Positions 1 to 8,136 of a stretch of DNA of 64,000 nt are shown here, piece after piece; positions within the stretch are counted from its first letter, which is position 1, and every line of letters starts with the position of its first letter. The notes below the pieces were generated by a model. It worked only from the letters and a program-made list of their open reading frames with translations. It made no database searches and was not told the origin of the DNA. The translations under genes and the position numbers were made by a program. Origin of the DNA: an uncultured Muribaculaceae bacterium (GTDB lineage: Bacteria > Bacteroidota > Bacteroidia > Bacteroidales > Muribaculaceae); the NCBI GenBank assembly GCA_910579035.1, contig CAJTSR010000005.1:58183-122182 (forward strand). Reading direction: 5' to 3'.

Positions 1-1
1 A

Positions 2-2188
2 CGGCTGTCGGGCACGGCTCTGTGTTCGCACCGCCTGTCGCCCGGCGAGCTCTTAGTAATGACTTCGGCGGGAGCCGACATTGTAAGCAGCGACGGTATA
101 GCGCTACAGGCCAATCCTGTAAACTACGAATACCCTCCGATACGCCTGAGGGCTGAAAACGGCAATGTGGCTTCGGCCACCGTCCTGCCGAGAACGCTGT
201 CGAAAAGCTATCGCGACAACCGCAAGCTGTCGGCAGCCGACCGCGCGGCGCTCGCAGGCGACCTCGAGGAGGCATACCGCTCGCTATGTGCCGACGCTGC
301 GGCGGCGGGCTACTTCGTGCAGCCGGTGCTGGCGCGCTACAGGCTGCTCGACAACGGCGGCCGGGTGCTGTTCGAGTCGCCGACGGTGCTGCTGATGCAG
401 CCAGAAGGCACGCAGTGCGGCGACTCCGTGGAGCTAAGTTCTGCCGACGGACAGACCGTCGATTCCTACACCATTCAGGCCAAGGCGTGGCGCCCCGTAA
501 TCGACATACCCGCCGCCGACAGCCAATGCCGCGCCGTTGCAGCCGTCGAGATAAGCACAAGCCCCCAGTTCCACCCCTACCACCCGGGGCGCGCGGCAAC
601 GGTAAACACCACTCGCACGGCAGCCGGAGTGTTCGCCCGCGTGAGCCTGCCGGGAGCGCACTGGGCGATTTCGGGAGTCAACGATGCCGCGGCATCATCG
701 TTCGTTGCACGGGCCGTGGCCCGCATGGACGTTTTCGAGCATAGGGTAGAATATGTCAACACGCCTTTCGGAGCCACTGCCCGCACCCTGCGTCCGGCCG
801 TGGCCGCCTCGGCAGAACCGGGCGACGACTCACGGGCCTTGGAGGAGGCGATGCGGCGGACTGTAGCCCGGCCCGCACGCCGCGAAGCCCTGATGGCGGC
901 TCCGCACACCTTCTCGGCATCGTGCGCGGCCACCGACGGCGTATCGACCGCGTGGGGCTGCATCACAGCCCACAGATATCCGGGCTATCCGCTCCAGACA
1001 TTCGCCTGCGCGAGCACCGACGAGGCGTGGCACGCCACGACGGTGGTGAAATTCGACGGACGCAAGGGTGTGCGGCGCTTTGAGGAGCACACGGGGCTGT
1101 GTCCGGCCAAGTTCGGCCCGGTGCTGTCCTACCCCGCTCCCGACGCAAGCGAAATGACGATACTGCTGTCGAAAGGCGGCAGGCTCTACAAGGGGGTATT
1201 CGCGCTCCGTCCCGACGAGAGCGGCCTACGGGCCGTATACATATCGCCGGGTCTTAAGCCGATAGAGCTTGCGCAGGCATCAACAGGACAGATTGTCGAC
1301 ATAGAGAATGCCGACTGCGCCTTCCACGACGCCGTGGCGATAGCGCCGGTTGACAATCCTCTGGCCATACTGTCGTCGGCAACAATGCCCGGAGGCACTG
1401 TGCGGGCGTTGCAGGCAATGCCCGGCACGGGGCAGTCGTGGGAGTTTGGCCGCTCCCGCTTTTTCGCAGGCACGGGTGCTGGGATATTCTCAGTAGTGGC
1501 CTCTTCGGGCGGTGGCAAAATAAGCACACGAATCATCGACAGCCGCGGCATAGGGCGCCGCAGCGCGATGGCCGCCACACCGGAGGCCGTGTACGCCCTA
1601 CTGACCACCCCGGGAGCCGACACATCGGTACCCGCCGCCATAAACGCCACCGGCAAGGTGCGCCCCATAGCCTTGCCGGGGCCTTACTCGGCTTTGGCAT
1701 ACGACCCGGAGCATAGCGAGCTTTGGGCGTTCAAGGCCAACGGCACGGCAGCCATATTCTGCCTCGGGCACGAAGCTGGCATGTACAGCCGCTACGACGT
1801 GGCTTGCACCGACACAGCGACAAACGACGGCGAACCATACGGCATATCGCCCCAAGGCATCGTATGCCTCGGCACGGAAGATGCCTCCGGGCGCAACACC
1901 GTGGCCTACGCCGACACGGCAAGCCCGAAGAGCCGGCGCCCGTTTGTGCTCAACGCGGCCGTTACCGACATTCGCGCCATAGATAGCACGATGACGATGG
2001 CATTCGACGCCGTGAGCAACAACGGGACGGCCCCGCGCCCCTACGTGCGGCTCAGAATCAAGGGCGACATACTCAGCCCCGTGGTGGCGCGCACGGCAGG
2101 CGCCCCGGCACGCAGCATAGCGGCGAGGATAGCGGGCAGCGCCGGTGCCGACTTCATATTCACAGGTTTCAGATTGTACATATCATAA
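2..2188 (+). CDS. Large protein of a phage-like module, 5' end outside window
   Basis: The reading frame is open to the left edge of the window, so the protein is probably longer than the 709 residues that follow the first ATG at 59. I do not recognise a family. The sequence is rich in short beta-type stretches with Gly/Ala/Thr, and the second half (after about residue 330) has repeated segments that read like propeller or receptor-type beta sheet. No signal peptide can be judged because the N-terminus is missing. Its stop overlaps the terminase start by one base (TAATG), which implies translational coupling, so a virion structural or packaging-associated role is inferred from context only. 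Base composition is GC-rich like the chromosome. Confidence 0.6.
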   Translation, partial: RLSGTALCSHRLSPGELLVMTSAGADIVSSDGIALQANPVNYEYPPIRLRAENGNVASATVLPRTLSKSYRDNRKLSAADRAALAGDLEEAYRSLCADAAAAGYFVQPVLARYRLLDNGGRVLFESPTVLLMQPEGTQCGDSVELSSADGQTVDSYTIQAKAWRPVIDIPAADSQCRAVAAVEISTSPQFHPYHPGRAATVNTTRTAAGVFARVSLPGAHWAISGVNDAAASSFVARAVARMDVFEHRVEYVNTPFGATARTLRPAVAASAEPGDDSRALEEAMRRTVARPARREALMAAPHTFSASCAATDGVSTAWGCITAHRYPGYPLQTFACASTDEAWHATTVVKFDGRKGVRRFEEHTGLCPAKFGPVLSYPAPDASEMTILLSKGGRLYKGVFALRPDESGLRAVYISPGLKPIELAQASTGQIVDIENADCAFHDAVAIAPVDNPLAILSSATMPGGTVRALQAMPGTGQSWEFGRSRFFAGTGAGIFSVVASSGGGKISTRIIDSRGIGRRSAMAATPEAVYALLTTPGADTSVPAAINATGKVRPIALPGPYSALAYDPEHSELWAFKANGTAAIFCLGHEAGMYSRYDVACTDTATNDGEPYGISPQGIVCLGTEDASGRNTVAYADTASPKSRRPFVLNAAVTDIRAIDSTMTMAFDAVSNNGTAPRPYVRLRIKGDILSPVVARTAGAPARSIAARIAGSAGADFIFTGFRLYIS

Positions 2189-4029
2189 TGAGTAAGACAG
2201 ACCTTATACTCTGCCTCGACAGCATACGGCGCCACCTCGCCCGCACGCCTTACGACCCCGTGGCCGGAACGGGCTGCATAGGGCCGCGCAAGGAGGTTGC
2301 AGCGCCCTGCTCCCCGCGCAGACAGCGCGTGCCGACCGCGATGCTTGCCGACCCGGCATACAAGGCTGCGCGAGCCAACGCCACCGAGTGGCAGAAGTTG
2401 CGGTGCCGCCACGACTTCGAGTACTGGTGCGCCACATGCGCCCGCATAAAGCACAAGACGCGCGGAGCATTCGAGCCTTTCGTGCTCAACGCCCCGCAGC
2501 GCAGGCTCGCCGCCGTGCTCGAGGCCGACCGCGCGGCAGGGCGCCCTCTACGCGTGATACTGCTCAAAGCGCGCCAATGGGGCGGAAGCACGCTGGTGCA
2601 GATGTACATGGCATGGATACAGTGCTGCCTTGTCCGCAACTGGCACGCGCTTATCTGCGCCCACGTCAAGGACACGTCGGCGAGCATACGCGGGGCATAC
2701 CGCGCCATGCTGTCGCAGTACCCCAAGGAGCTGTGGGAAGGCGACGAGGGAAGCACTCCGGCTCTCAAACGCTTTGAAAGCTCTATAAACATCAACGAAA
2801 TCGACGGACGCTCCTGCCGGGTGGTGCTCGGCTCAAGCGAGAATCCCGACGCCATACGCGGCGCCGACTATGCCATGGCCCACCTAAGCGAAACAGCCTT
2901 CTGGCGCTCGGGGACGACGCGCTCGCCCGACGACTTCATACGCGCGGTCTGCGGCGCGGTGGCGCTCATACCGCTGTCGCTGATAGCGGTGGAGTCGACA
3001 GCCAACGGCATGGGCAATTACTTCCATACCGAATGGATGCGCTGCAAGGAAGGGCGCGGCGACAAACACGCCGTGTTCGTGCCGTGGTACGAGATAGAGA
3101 TAAACCGCTACATGCCGCCCGACCCGGCACTGCTCGCCTCCACCCTCGACGAGTACGAAACCGGGCTGTGGAATGCCGGGCTAAGCCTCGACCAGATATA
3201 CTGGCACCGCCTCAAGGTGCTCGAGAACGGCTCTTTGCAGAAAATGCACGTGGAATACCCCACCACCGACCTCGAGGCATTCATTGCCACCAATTCCAAT
3301 GTTTTCTCGCCGGAGGGTGTCGACCGGCTGAGGGCGTCGTGCGCGGCTCCTTACGAGAGGGGAGAGTTGGCCGGCGGCGTATTCCGCGCCGACAGCACGG
3401 GCTGTCTGAAAGTGTGGAAGCGCCCGCAGCGGGGAGTGTTCTACACCGTGGGGGTGGATATCGGCGGACGGTCGGACTCAAGCGACTGGTCGGTGGCATC
3501 GGTACTGGCCTTCGAGGCCGGTGTGAAGCCGGAAGTGGCGGCGCAGTGGCGCGGACATATCGACCACGATATTCTCGCCCGCAAGATTGCCGACATAGGG
3601 CGCTACTACAATATGGCGCTGCTGGTTGTGGAGAGCAACACACTCGAGAACGAATACGCGCGCTCGGGCTCGGAGGGGCTGTTCATACTGTCGCGCCTCG
3701 CCGACGAGTACCCCAATATGTACCGCCGCGAGTGCTTCGACAGCATCGGCGGCGCGCTCAGCAGCCGCGTGGGCTTCCACACCAACCGCGCCACCAAGGC
3801 GATGCTCATAGCGGCTATGATAGAGCTGGTGCGCGACGGCGGCTATATAGAACACGACGGCATGGCCTGCGACGAGCTCGGCGTGTACGAGCAGCAGGCC
3901 GGCGGCAGCTATGGCGCCAAGGCGGGTTTCCACGACGACATCGTGATGAGCCGTGCTCTGGCGCTCCACATAGGCGCAGCCTCCGCCCCGAGAGCCGCCG
4001 GGCCATTGCCGCCCGCCTCCGCATGGTAA
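2188..4029 (+). CDS. Phage terminase large subunit (TerL-like ATPase/nuclease)
   Basis: This 613-residue protein has the two-domain layout of a DNA-packaging terminase. An N-terminal ATPase carries a Walker A variant ARQWGGST (about 128-135) and a Walker B-like MAHLSE (230-235). A C-terminal RNase H-like nuclease has acidic residues in VGVDIGG (D424), VVESN (E482) and HDDIVMS (D583/D584), the usual TerL pattern. A small Cys/His cluster lies at residues 73-84. Terminases cut and pump concatemeric phage DNA into procapsids. The gene follows the partial upstream gene with a one-base overlap. No portal or capsid gene follows; the next gene is a chromosomal-type surface protein in the opposite direction, so the phage-like module ends here. 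Confidence 0.85.
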   Translation: MSKTDLILCLDSIRRHLARTPYDPVAGTGCIGPRKEVAAPCSPRRQRVPTAMLADPAYKAARANATEWQKLRCRHDFEYWCATCARIKHKTRGAFEPFVLNAPQRRLAAVLEADRAAGRPLRVILLKARQWGGSTLVQMYMAWIQCCLVRNWHALICAHVKDTSASIRGAYRAMLSQYPKELWEGDEGSTPALKRFESSININEIDGRSCRVVLGSSENPDAIRGADYAMAHLSETAFWRSGTTRSPDDFIRAVCGAVALIPLSLIAVESTANGMGNYFHTEWMRCKEGRGDKHAVFVPWYEIEINRYMPPDPALLASTLDEYETGLWNAGLSLDQIYWHRLKVLENGSLQKMHVEYPTTDLEAFIATNSNVFSPEGVDRLRASCAAPYERGELAGGVFRADSTGCLKVWKRPQRGVFYTVGVDIGGRSDSSDWSVASVLAFEAGVKPEVAAQWRGHIDHDILARKIADIGRYYNMALLVVESNTLENEYARSGSEGLFILSRLADEYPNMYRRECFDSIGGALSSRVGFHTNRATKAMLIAAMIELVRDGGYIEHDGMACDELGVYEQQAGGSYGAKAGFHDDIVMSRALALHIGAASAPRAAGPLPPASAW

Positions 4030-4115
4030 TCTCGGCAATCCGGCACGCATTCAAACAAGCGAGGAGCGAGGCGGCAGGCCTCCCTCCTCGCACTAACAGC
4101 GGGTGTTTTCGGCGG

Positions 4116-4150
4116 GGCCGCGATGTATCGCGACCCTACGTGGCGTTTTT
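4116..4150 (+). terminator. Palindromic hairpin after terminase, terminator-like
   Basis: CGCGAT-GT-ATCGCG (4119-4132) is a perfect inverted repeat, followed by CCCTACGTGGCG and a T run at 4146-4150. It lies between the converging terminase and vWA-like genes. The same palindrome, with one base changed and inverted, occurs at 6694-6712. Confidence 0.5.
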
Positions 4151-6261
4151 CATTGTATCAGGATTTTTGACACGTTGCGTCCCTGACGGCGTATGTATAT
4201 GCCGGGGCCGGGATTGGCGACCTTGATTCCCTGCAGGTTGTAGTACTCTACCGGGGCATCGGAATCGTCAACTAATATTTCGGGGGTATCTATGCCGGAG
4301 CTTCCTTCCGGCACAAGGCGGTCGATCAGAGAGTTTACCACGCGCTGAAGTTCGGGGAAGTCGTCGCCGAGCGAGTCGGAACAGTCCATTACGAACATAA
4401 TGGCAGACGAGGTTCGCGATGTTTCAGTACCAGAGTCCTCGCCATCGAGAAATTCAGAGTGAGGCTGCCATTTGCCGGTAGAACTTGTACGATGAAAGAA
4501 TGCTATTTTGCCGGGTTCGAATACATTGCCTTCGAGGTCACGCAAATTTTCAAACGTAAAACGGTATTTTACTTTAACACGTCCGTCTTCTTCAATTTCT
4601 ATTTTCTCAGATACCACCTTGTTGCCGGAAGTACTCGTAAGTCCGTGATAAACTATATCGTTAAGGCTATTGTCAGTACGCGAGAAAGTACCCTCTATCC
4701 ATAACTCTGACTTGTCGGGGTCGCCGTTTAACTCTTCAGGACTCTTGTCGAGAGTAAAACGGATAATGTCGCCCGTAGCTCGCACGTTTATGCTGCACAT
4801 TATTTTCTTGTTGACCCACGAACGTTCGAGATTGTCGAGAATATCGTTGATAGTCGCCTCAACCTCCGACATATTATTGACCTCCATAGCCTGATCATCG
4901 GATGATGCAAGAACCTGAAGGTTGGACTTGAACATTTCCAAGTCTGTATTGTCCTTACCTTTCAGACCGATAGAAAACGCATTTATAGGAATGTTCTGCA
5001 CTTTGGTTTCTTTTATGCGCTTTGCCAAATATCTTTGATACGTATGGTCATTCCATGTAGGATCTACCATTTCAAGAGAGCCGTCGTCATTGCCGTCCGT
5101 AAAGGTAATCAAGGCAACACTGCCCAGATTTTCGGGATATTTATTATTCGAAAGAGCATTGATTGCCTGATCGGTGGAATAATAAAGGTATGTGGCATCG
5201 TCTTTGCTTTGACTGTTTACAAACTCTTTGAAACTTGCCTTATTTTCCAAAGATATAAGTTCGATAGGCCTAATCTGTGGCTCGTAATTAAATGCAGTTA
5301 TACCAAAGAATACTCCTGCCACCGAAGGCGTATCAGTATAACCATCAGGAAGAACTATCATAAGGTCACGAACAGCCTGTGGCTCATACTCCGTTTTGAT
5401 TTTCAAAGCCTGACCGGGAATGATGATTTTCCCATCTTCAAGTTCTCCATACATACCAGTTTCCACCTTTTGGCTAATGAACCCGTATTTATCCAACTCA
5501 AATGGCTCGAAATACACTTTGCCCGGGTTTTCTGCGTTCAAAATTATTGCGACAGGATCACTCCACCCATTAAATTTAACAGCATCCTTACTCTTATACG
5601 GCCTAATACGGTAATACCCGGGACGCTCAATGCTTTTTTCAAACTGCACCTGCCACGGCTCCGGTATATCTCCGCCATTCTCAAAAAACGGATCTGTCCA
5701 AGTTCCCTCTCCTATCGGCACAAATACTTCGGGCAATGACTTGAGAATGTTAGGAGGGAAAATTATTCGGTGGTCCTTGGCACTATACTTTGTCAAGTCG
5801 CCACTATTATAGACTTGAAAGGCACCCACAGGAAATTCGATGGTATTACCATATGTTTTTCCATAATACTCGCTATTGTATGAGTTTTCATCACATCGCT
5901 GCGCTATCTCATAATATTTATAGCCTACAAGATAATCATAATAATAATATCTGAATGGCTCCACCCATATCTTGTTGCAGTCTTCGATATGTATGTACAT
6001 ATAAACATCGCTGTATTCCCATTTAGAACCAAACTGATTATTAGCCGAATTGGAATGATTACTATACGGCTGCATTCTGAACACATCGGGACGCTCATCA
6101 GATTGTTCTACCTGCACAGTCCAGCAGAGGCCATCCCAAGAAGAATGTTGCGACGACAGCATACCTTCTTGCCAAAGGGCTTGGCCGACCGGGGTCCATA
6201 GCTCGGCGCGAGCGCATAGCGCGCTGATTGCCAATGTGATTAAGAGTAGAAGTTTTCTCAT
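4150..6261 (-). CDS. Secreted vWA-like surface protein with type IX secretion C-terminal tail
   Basis: A 703-residue exported protein. It has a signal peptide (residues 1-19, ending CARA), two related N-terminal beta modules (about 22-150 and 180-290, each with a WxxxG start and a RPxxxRxxPY core), and a von Willebrand A-like region (about 330-480) with the metal-site motif ITFTDGNDD (385-393). A second segment contains MDCSDS (625-630), a DxSxS motif. The tail, YYNLQG through GIYIRRQG to KILIQ (673-703), is typical of Bacteroidetes type IX sorting or anchoring domains. Cell-surface display by the type IX system is therefore likely; a PorW-like component is encoded at 54305. The gene is markedly AT-richer than its neighbours. 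Its start lies 55 bases beyond a T tract that follows the structured element at 6316-6541. The ligand is unknown. Confidence 0.75.
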   Translation of the reverse strand: MRKLLLLITLAISALCARAELWTPVGQALWQEGMLSSQHSSWDGLCWTVQVEQSDERPDVFRMQPYSNHSNSANNQFGSKWEYSDVYMYIHIEDCNKIWVEPFRYYYYDYLVGYKYYEIAQRCDENSYNSEYYGKTYGNTIEFPVGAFQVYNSGDLTKYSAKDHRIIFPPNILKSLPEVFVPIGEGTWTDPFFENGGDIPEPWQVQFEKSIERPGYYRIRPYKSKDAVKFNGWSDPVAIILNAENPGKVYFEPFELDKYGFISQKVETGMYGELEDGKIIIPGQALKIKTEYEPQAVRDLMIVLPDGYTDTPSVAGVFFGITAFNYEPQIRPIELISLENKASFKEFVNSQSKDDATYLYYSTDQAINALSNNKYPENLGSVALITFTDGNDDGSLEMVDPTWNDHTYQRYLAKRIKETKVQNIPINAFSIGLKGKDNTDLEMFKSNLQVLASSDDQAMEVNNMSEVEATINDILDNLERSWVNKKIMCSINVRATGDIIRFTLDKSPEELNGDPDKSELWIEGTFSRTDNSLNDIVYHGLTSTSGNKVVSEKIEIEEDGRVKVKYRFTFENLRDLEGNVFEPGKIAFFHRTSSTGKWQPHSEFLDGEDSGTETSRTSSAIMFVMDCSDSLGDDFPELQRVVNSLIDRLVPEGSSGIDTPEILVDDSDAPVEYYNLQGIKVANPGPGIYIRRQGRNVSKILIQ

Positions 6262-6315
6262 ACCGTTGCACTGTGCCGCCCAATCCCCGGGGTGGCTTTT
6301 TTAATGATTGGATAT

Positions 6316-6541
6316 GAAAAAAAGGTGTGAGGATTATACGTCGGTCTTATCCTTCATTCAGGTCTTGGCTTACCTTAGCAACGGATAAGACAACAGCCCC
6401 CACACCGATAAGACGTATACTGTCCTCTCGCGAGGATACGGGTATAGCTATCAGTGCAGGTGCTATTGCCAATCTATCTTCGTTGCTAATTCTAACGGCC
6501 AAGTTTGAATGAAGAAGATAAAATTTCAATAACACCTTTTC
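6316..6541 (-). ncRNA. Candidate structured RNA: 226-nt rod-like palindrome with embedded terminator
   Basis: The 570-bp gap between the vWA-like gene and tolC contains an imperfect palindrome centred near 6429. Paired arms: 6316-6328 with 6532-6541, 6352-6369 with 6498-6514, 6375-6383 with 6481-6489, and an apical stem TCCTC (6423-6427)/GAGGA (6432-6436). Read on the minus strand there is an alternative fold: CACACC complement (6401-6406) with GGTGTG complement (6324-6329), plus 6383-6391 with 6344-6352. This fold is followed directly by seven T (6323-6317), as in an intrinsic terminator. It could be a free small RNA of 6S-like rod shape, or a leader that attenuates the gene starting at 6261. 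A palindromic mobile remnant is the main alternative. No family was recognised. Confidence 0.45.
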
Positions 6542-6635
6542 GGCGGATACGGCCACGGACACCGGTCCGCGCTTTCCCGCCATTCAACTATAAGTCGAAA
6601 CATGGAGGCTGTCGCTACAGCTTATGAATCGTACT

Positions 6636-6667
6636 GCAAATTAAAGGAATATGGCACAAGCCTCAAA
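6636..6667 (-). promoter_or_regulatory. Bacteroidetes-type promoter upstream of structured RNA
   Basis: On the minus strand TTTG (6664-6667) is followed after 20 bases by TAATTTGC (6636-6643). This is one base short of the TAnnTTTG consensus. The expected start, near 6629, would place the palindrome at 6316-6541 inside the transcript. Confidence 0.45.
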
Positions 6668-6693
6668 GTTTTTAACAATAATTAACCAGCAGA

Positions 6694-6712
6694 GTCGCGA
6701 TATATCGCGGCC
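6694..6712 (-). repeat. Inverted copy of the CGCGAT palindrome
   Basis: CGCGATATATCGCG (6696-6709) is a perfect 14-base palindrome. With flanking GGCC and GAC it matches the element at 4116-4135 in inverted orientation with one internal difference. The two copies bracket the vWA-like gene and the structured RNA. Confidence 0.55.
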
Positions 6713-6769
6713 AAGCAGGCGACGGAGCCTGAAGCGAGGCGTAGGATTGTAACGAGGCGCGTCGGAGCG

Positions 6770-6810
6770 AAAAACGCTGCACGCCGCGTCCCGGGTCGGG
6801 GGCGCGGCGT
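6770..6810 (-). terminator. Terminator of the efflux operon
   Basis: ACGCCGCG (6781-6788) pairs with CGCGGCGT (6803-6810). On the minus strand the stem is followed by GCAGCG and five T (6774-6770), just downstream of tolC. Confidence 0.6.
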
Positions 6811-6831
6811 GTAGCGGTGTGGAATTGGTGC

Positions 6832-8124
6832 TTATTTGTTGTAGAAAAGGAGTATGCGGGTGCGGAGTATGGCTTCGTACTTGGCTTGGACGGCCTGGGC
6901 GAGAGCCGTGGTGTAGTCGGAGCGGGTTTTCTCGTACTCTGTGGCGTTGGCACGCCCGTTGTCGAACTTCACTTTCATAGCCTCGAATGCCGCGCGGCTC
7001 GACTCTACGGCCACGGCTGCGGCATCGCGCTTTTTCTCTGCACCGACAGCCTGTGTATAGGCCTGAATTATGGCCTTGTAGAGGCGCTGGCGGCTGTCGT
7101 CGAGCTGCAGGCGCGTGGTGTGAGCCTGCACGCGGGCGCGCCGCACGCTGTTTCGCGTGCCAAAGGCGTCGAAAATCGGCACAGACAGCGAGAAGCCTAT
7201 CTGCTTGGCGAAGTTATGGCGCATCTGCGAGCCGAAGCCCTCGTTCTGAAAGCCCGACGTTTTGTAATAGTTGGAGCCTATGCCTGCGCTGAACGACAGT
7301 GTGGGTATATATCCTGTCTTGGCAAGCGCCACGTTCTTGTCGGCAGCCTCAGCCTGCATCTCGCCGGCGCGCAGGGCGTGGTTGCGCTCCGAGGCGTTTG
7401 CCCACACCTCGTCGGGCGACAGCAGCGGCATCTGCGAGTCGGGCAGCGGCTGCACGGCGAATCCCTCGGCCGAAGGCAGGTTCAGCATCTGGGCAAGGTC
7501 GAGAAGGGCTATAATGCTGTCGTTGGCGCAGTTGACGAGGTTTAGCTCGTCCTGACTCACCTGCGACCGCGCCTCGTAGATATCAAGCTCGGGTATCTTG
7601 CCGGCTTCGAGCAACTGCTGCCTGCGGGCCAGCTCCGATGTGGATATGGCGAGGCGTTCGCGAGCCACGGCCATCATCTCGGCCGTGTACAGCGCTTGCA
7701 GGTACTGGCTTGTGACATTGAGCGTCACGTCGTCCTTGGCAGCCTCGGTCTGCTCCAAAAGAGCGCGTAGGCTGGCCTTGGCGTAGTCCAGCCGGCGCAC
7801 GCCTGCCAGTCCCTGAAATATGGGCAGCGACAGTTGCGCCCCGGCCGAGAACGACGAGGTGTTGCGGTTGGCATAGGTGTTTTCGGCAGTAAGTCCTCGG
7901 CCGAAGCTGAAGCTCTGCGAGCCGTAGCCGCTCACCGTGGGCAGGAAGCGGTCCTTGGCCTCGGTCACAGACAGCCGGCCACCCTCGGCCTCGAGCATGC
8001 GCGACTGCACCGTTATGTTGTGGCTTATGGCATAGTTCACGCAACTGTCGAGGCTCCACGGCTCAACTGCGCCGGCACTTGCCACGGCCGCGAGGGCCAT
8101 TGCCGTCATATATTGTCTAATCAT
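6832..8124 (-). CDS. TolC-family outer membrane efflux channel
   Basis: A 430-residue protein with a signal peptide ending near ASAGAVEPW and the two-repeat layout of the outer membrane efflux family: long amphipathic helices rich in Ala/Gln, with WSLDSCVNYAISHN at the start of the mature part, typical of Bacteroidetes TolC proteins. It forms the outer membrane duct of a tripartite exporter. It is the last gene of a five-gene minus-strand operon (ABC ATPase, two MacB-type permeases, membrane fusion protein, TolC), 12 bases after the fusion protein. The substrate cannot be told from sequence. Confidence 0.9.
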   Translation of the reverse strand: MIRQYMTAMALAAVASAGAVEPWSLDSCVNYAISHNITVQSRMLEAEGGRLSVTEAKDRFLPTVSGYGSQSFSFGRGLTAENTYANRNTSSFSAGAQLSLPIFQGLAGVRRLDYAKASLRALLEQTEAAKDDVTLNVTSQYLQALYTAEMMAVARERLAISTSELARRQQLLEAGKIPELDIYEARSQVSQDELNLVNCANDSIIALLDLAQMLNLPSAEGFAVQPLPDSQMPLLSPDEVWANASERNHALRAGEMQAEAADKNVALAKTGYIPTLSFSAGIGSNYYKTSGFQNEGFGSQMRHNFAKQIGFSLSVPIFDAFGTRNSVRRARVQAHTTRLQLDDSRQRLYKAIIQAYTQAVGAEKKRDAAAVAVESSRAAFEAMKVKFDNGRANATEYEKTRSDYTTALAQAVQAKYEAILRTRILLFYNK

Positions 8125-8136
8125 AGCAGAAACCCT

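Noticed and set aside
1..4150. Complete prophage with attachment site
   Set aside because: No integrase, portal, capsid or att repeat is visible within the window.
3033..4226. 397-codon plus-strand open frame
   Set aside because: Shadow of the terminase gene in another frame, Arg-rich as expected from GC-rich DNA read out of frame.
6316..6541. Firm identification as 6S RNA, tmRNA or RNase P RNA
   Set aside because: The shape is compatible with 6S, but no diagnostic sequence was recognised; tmRNA and RNase P signatures are absent.
6347..6583. 78-codon minus-strand open frame inside the palindrome
   Set aside because: Its sequence is fully explained by the paired arms of the structured element; no protein similarity.
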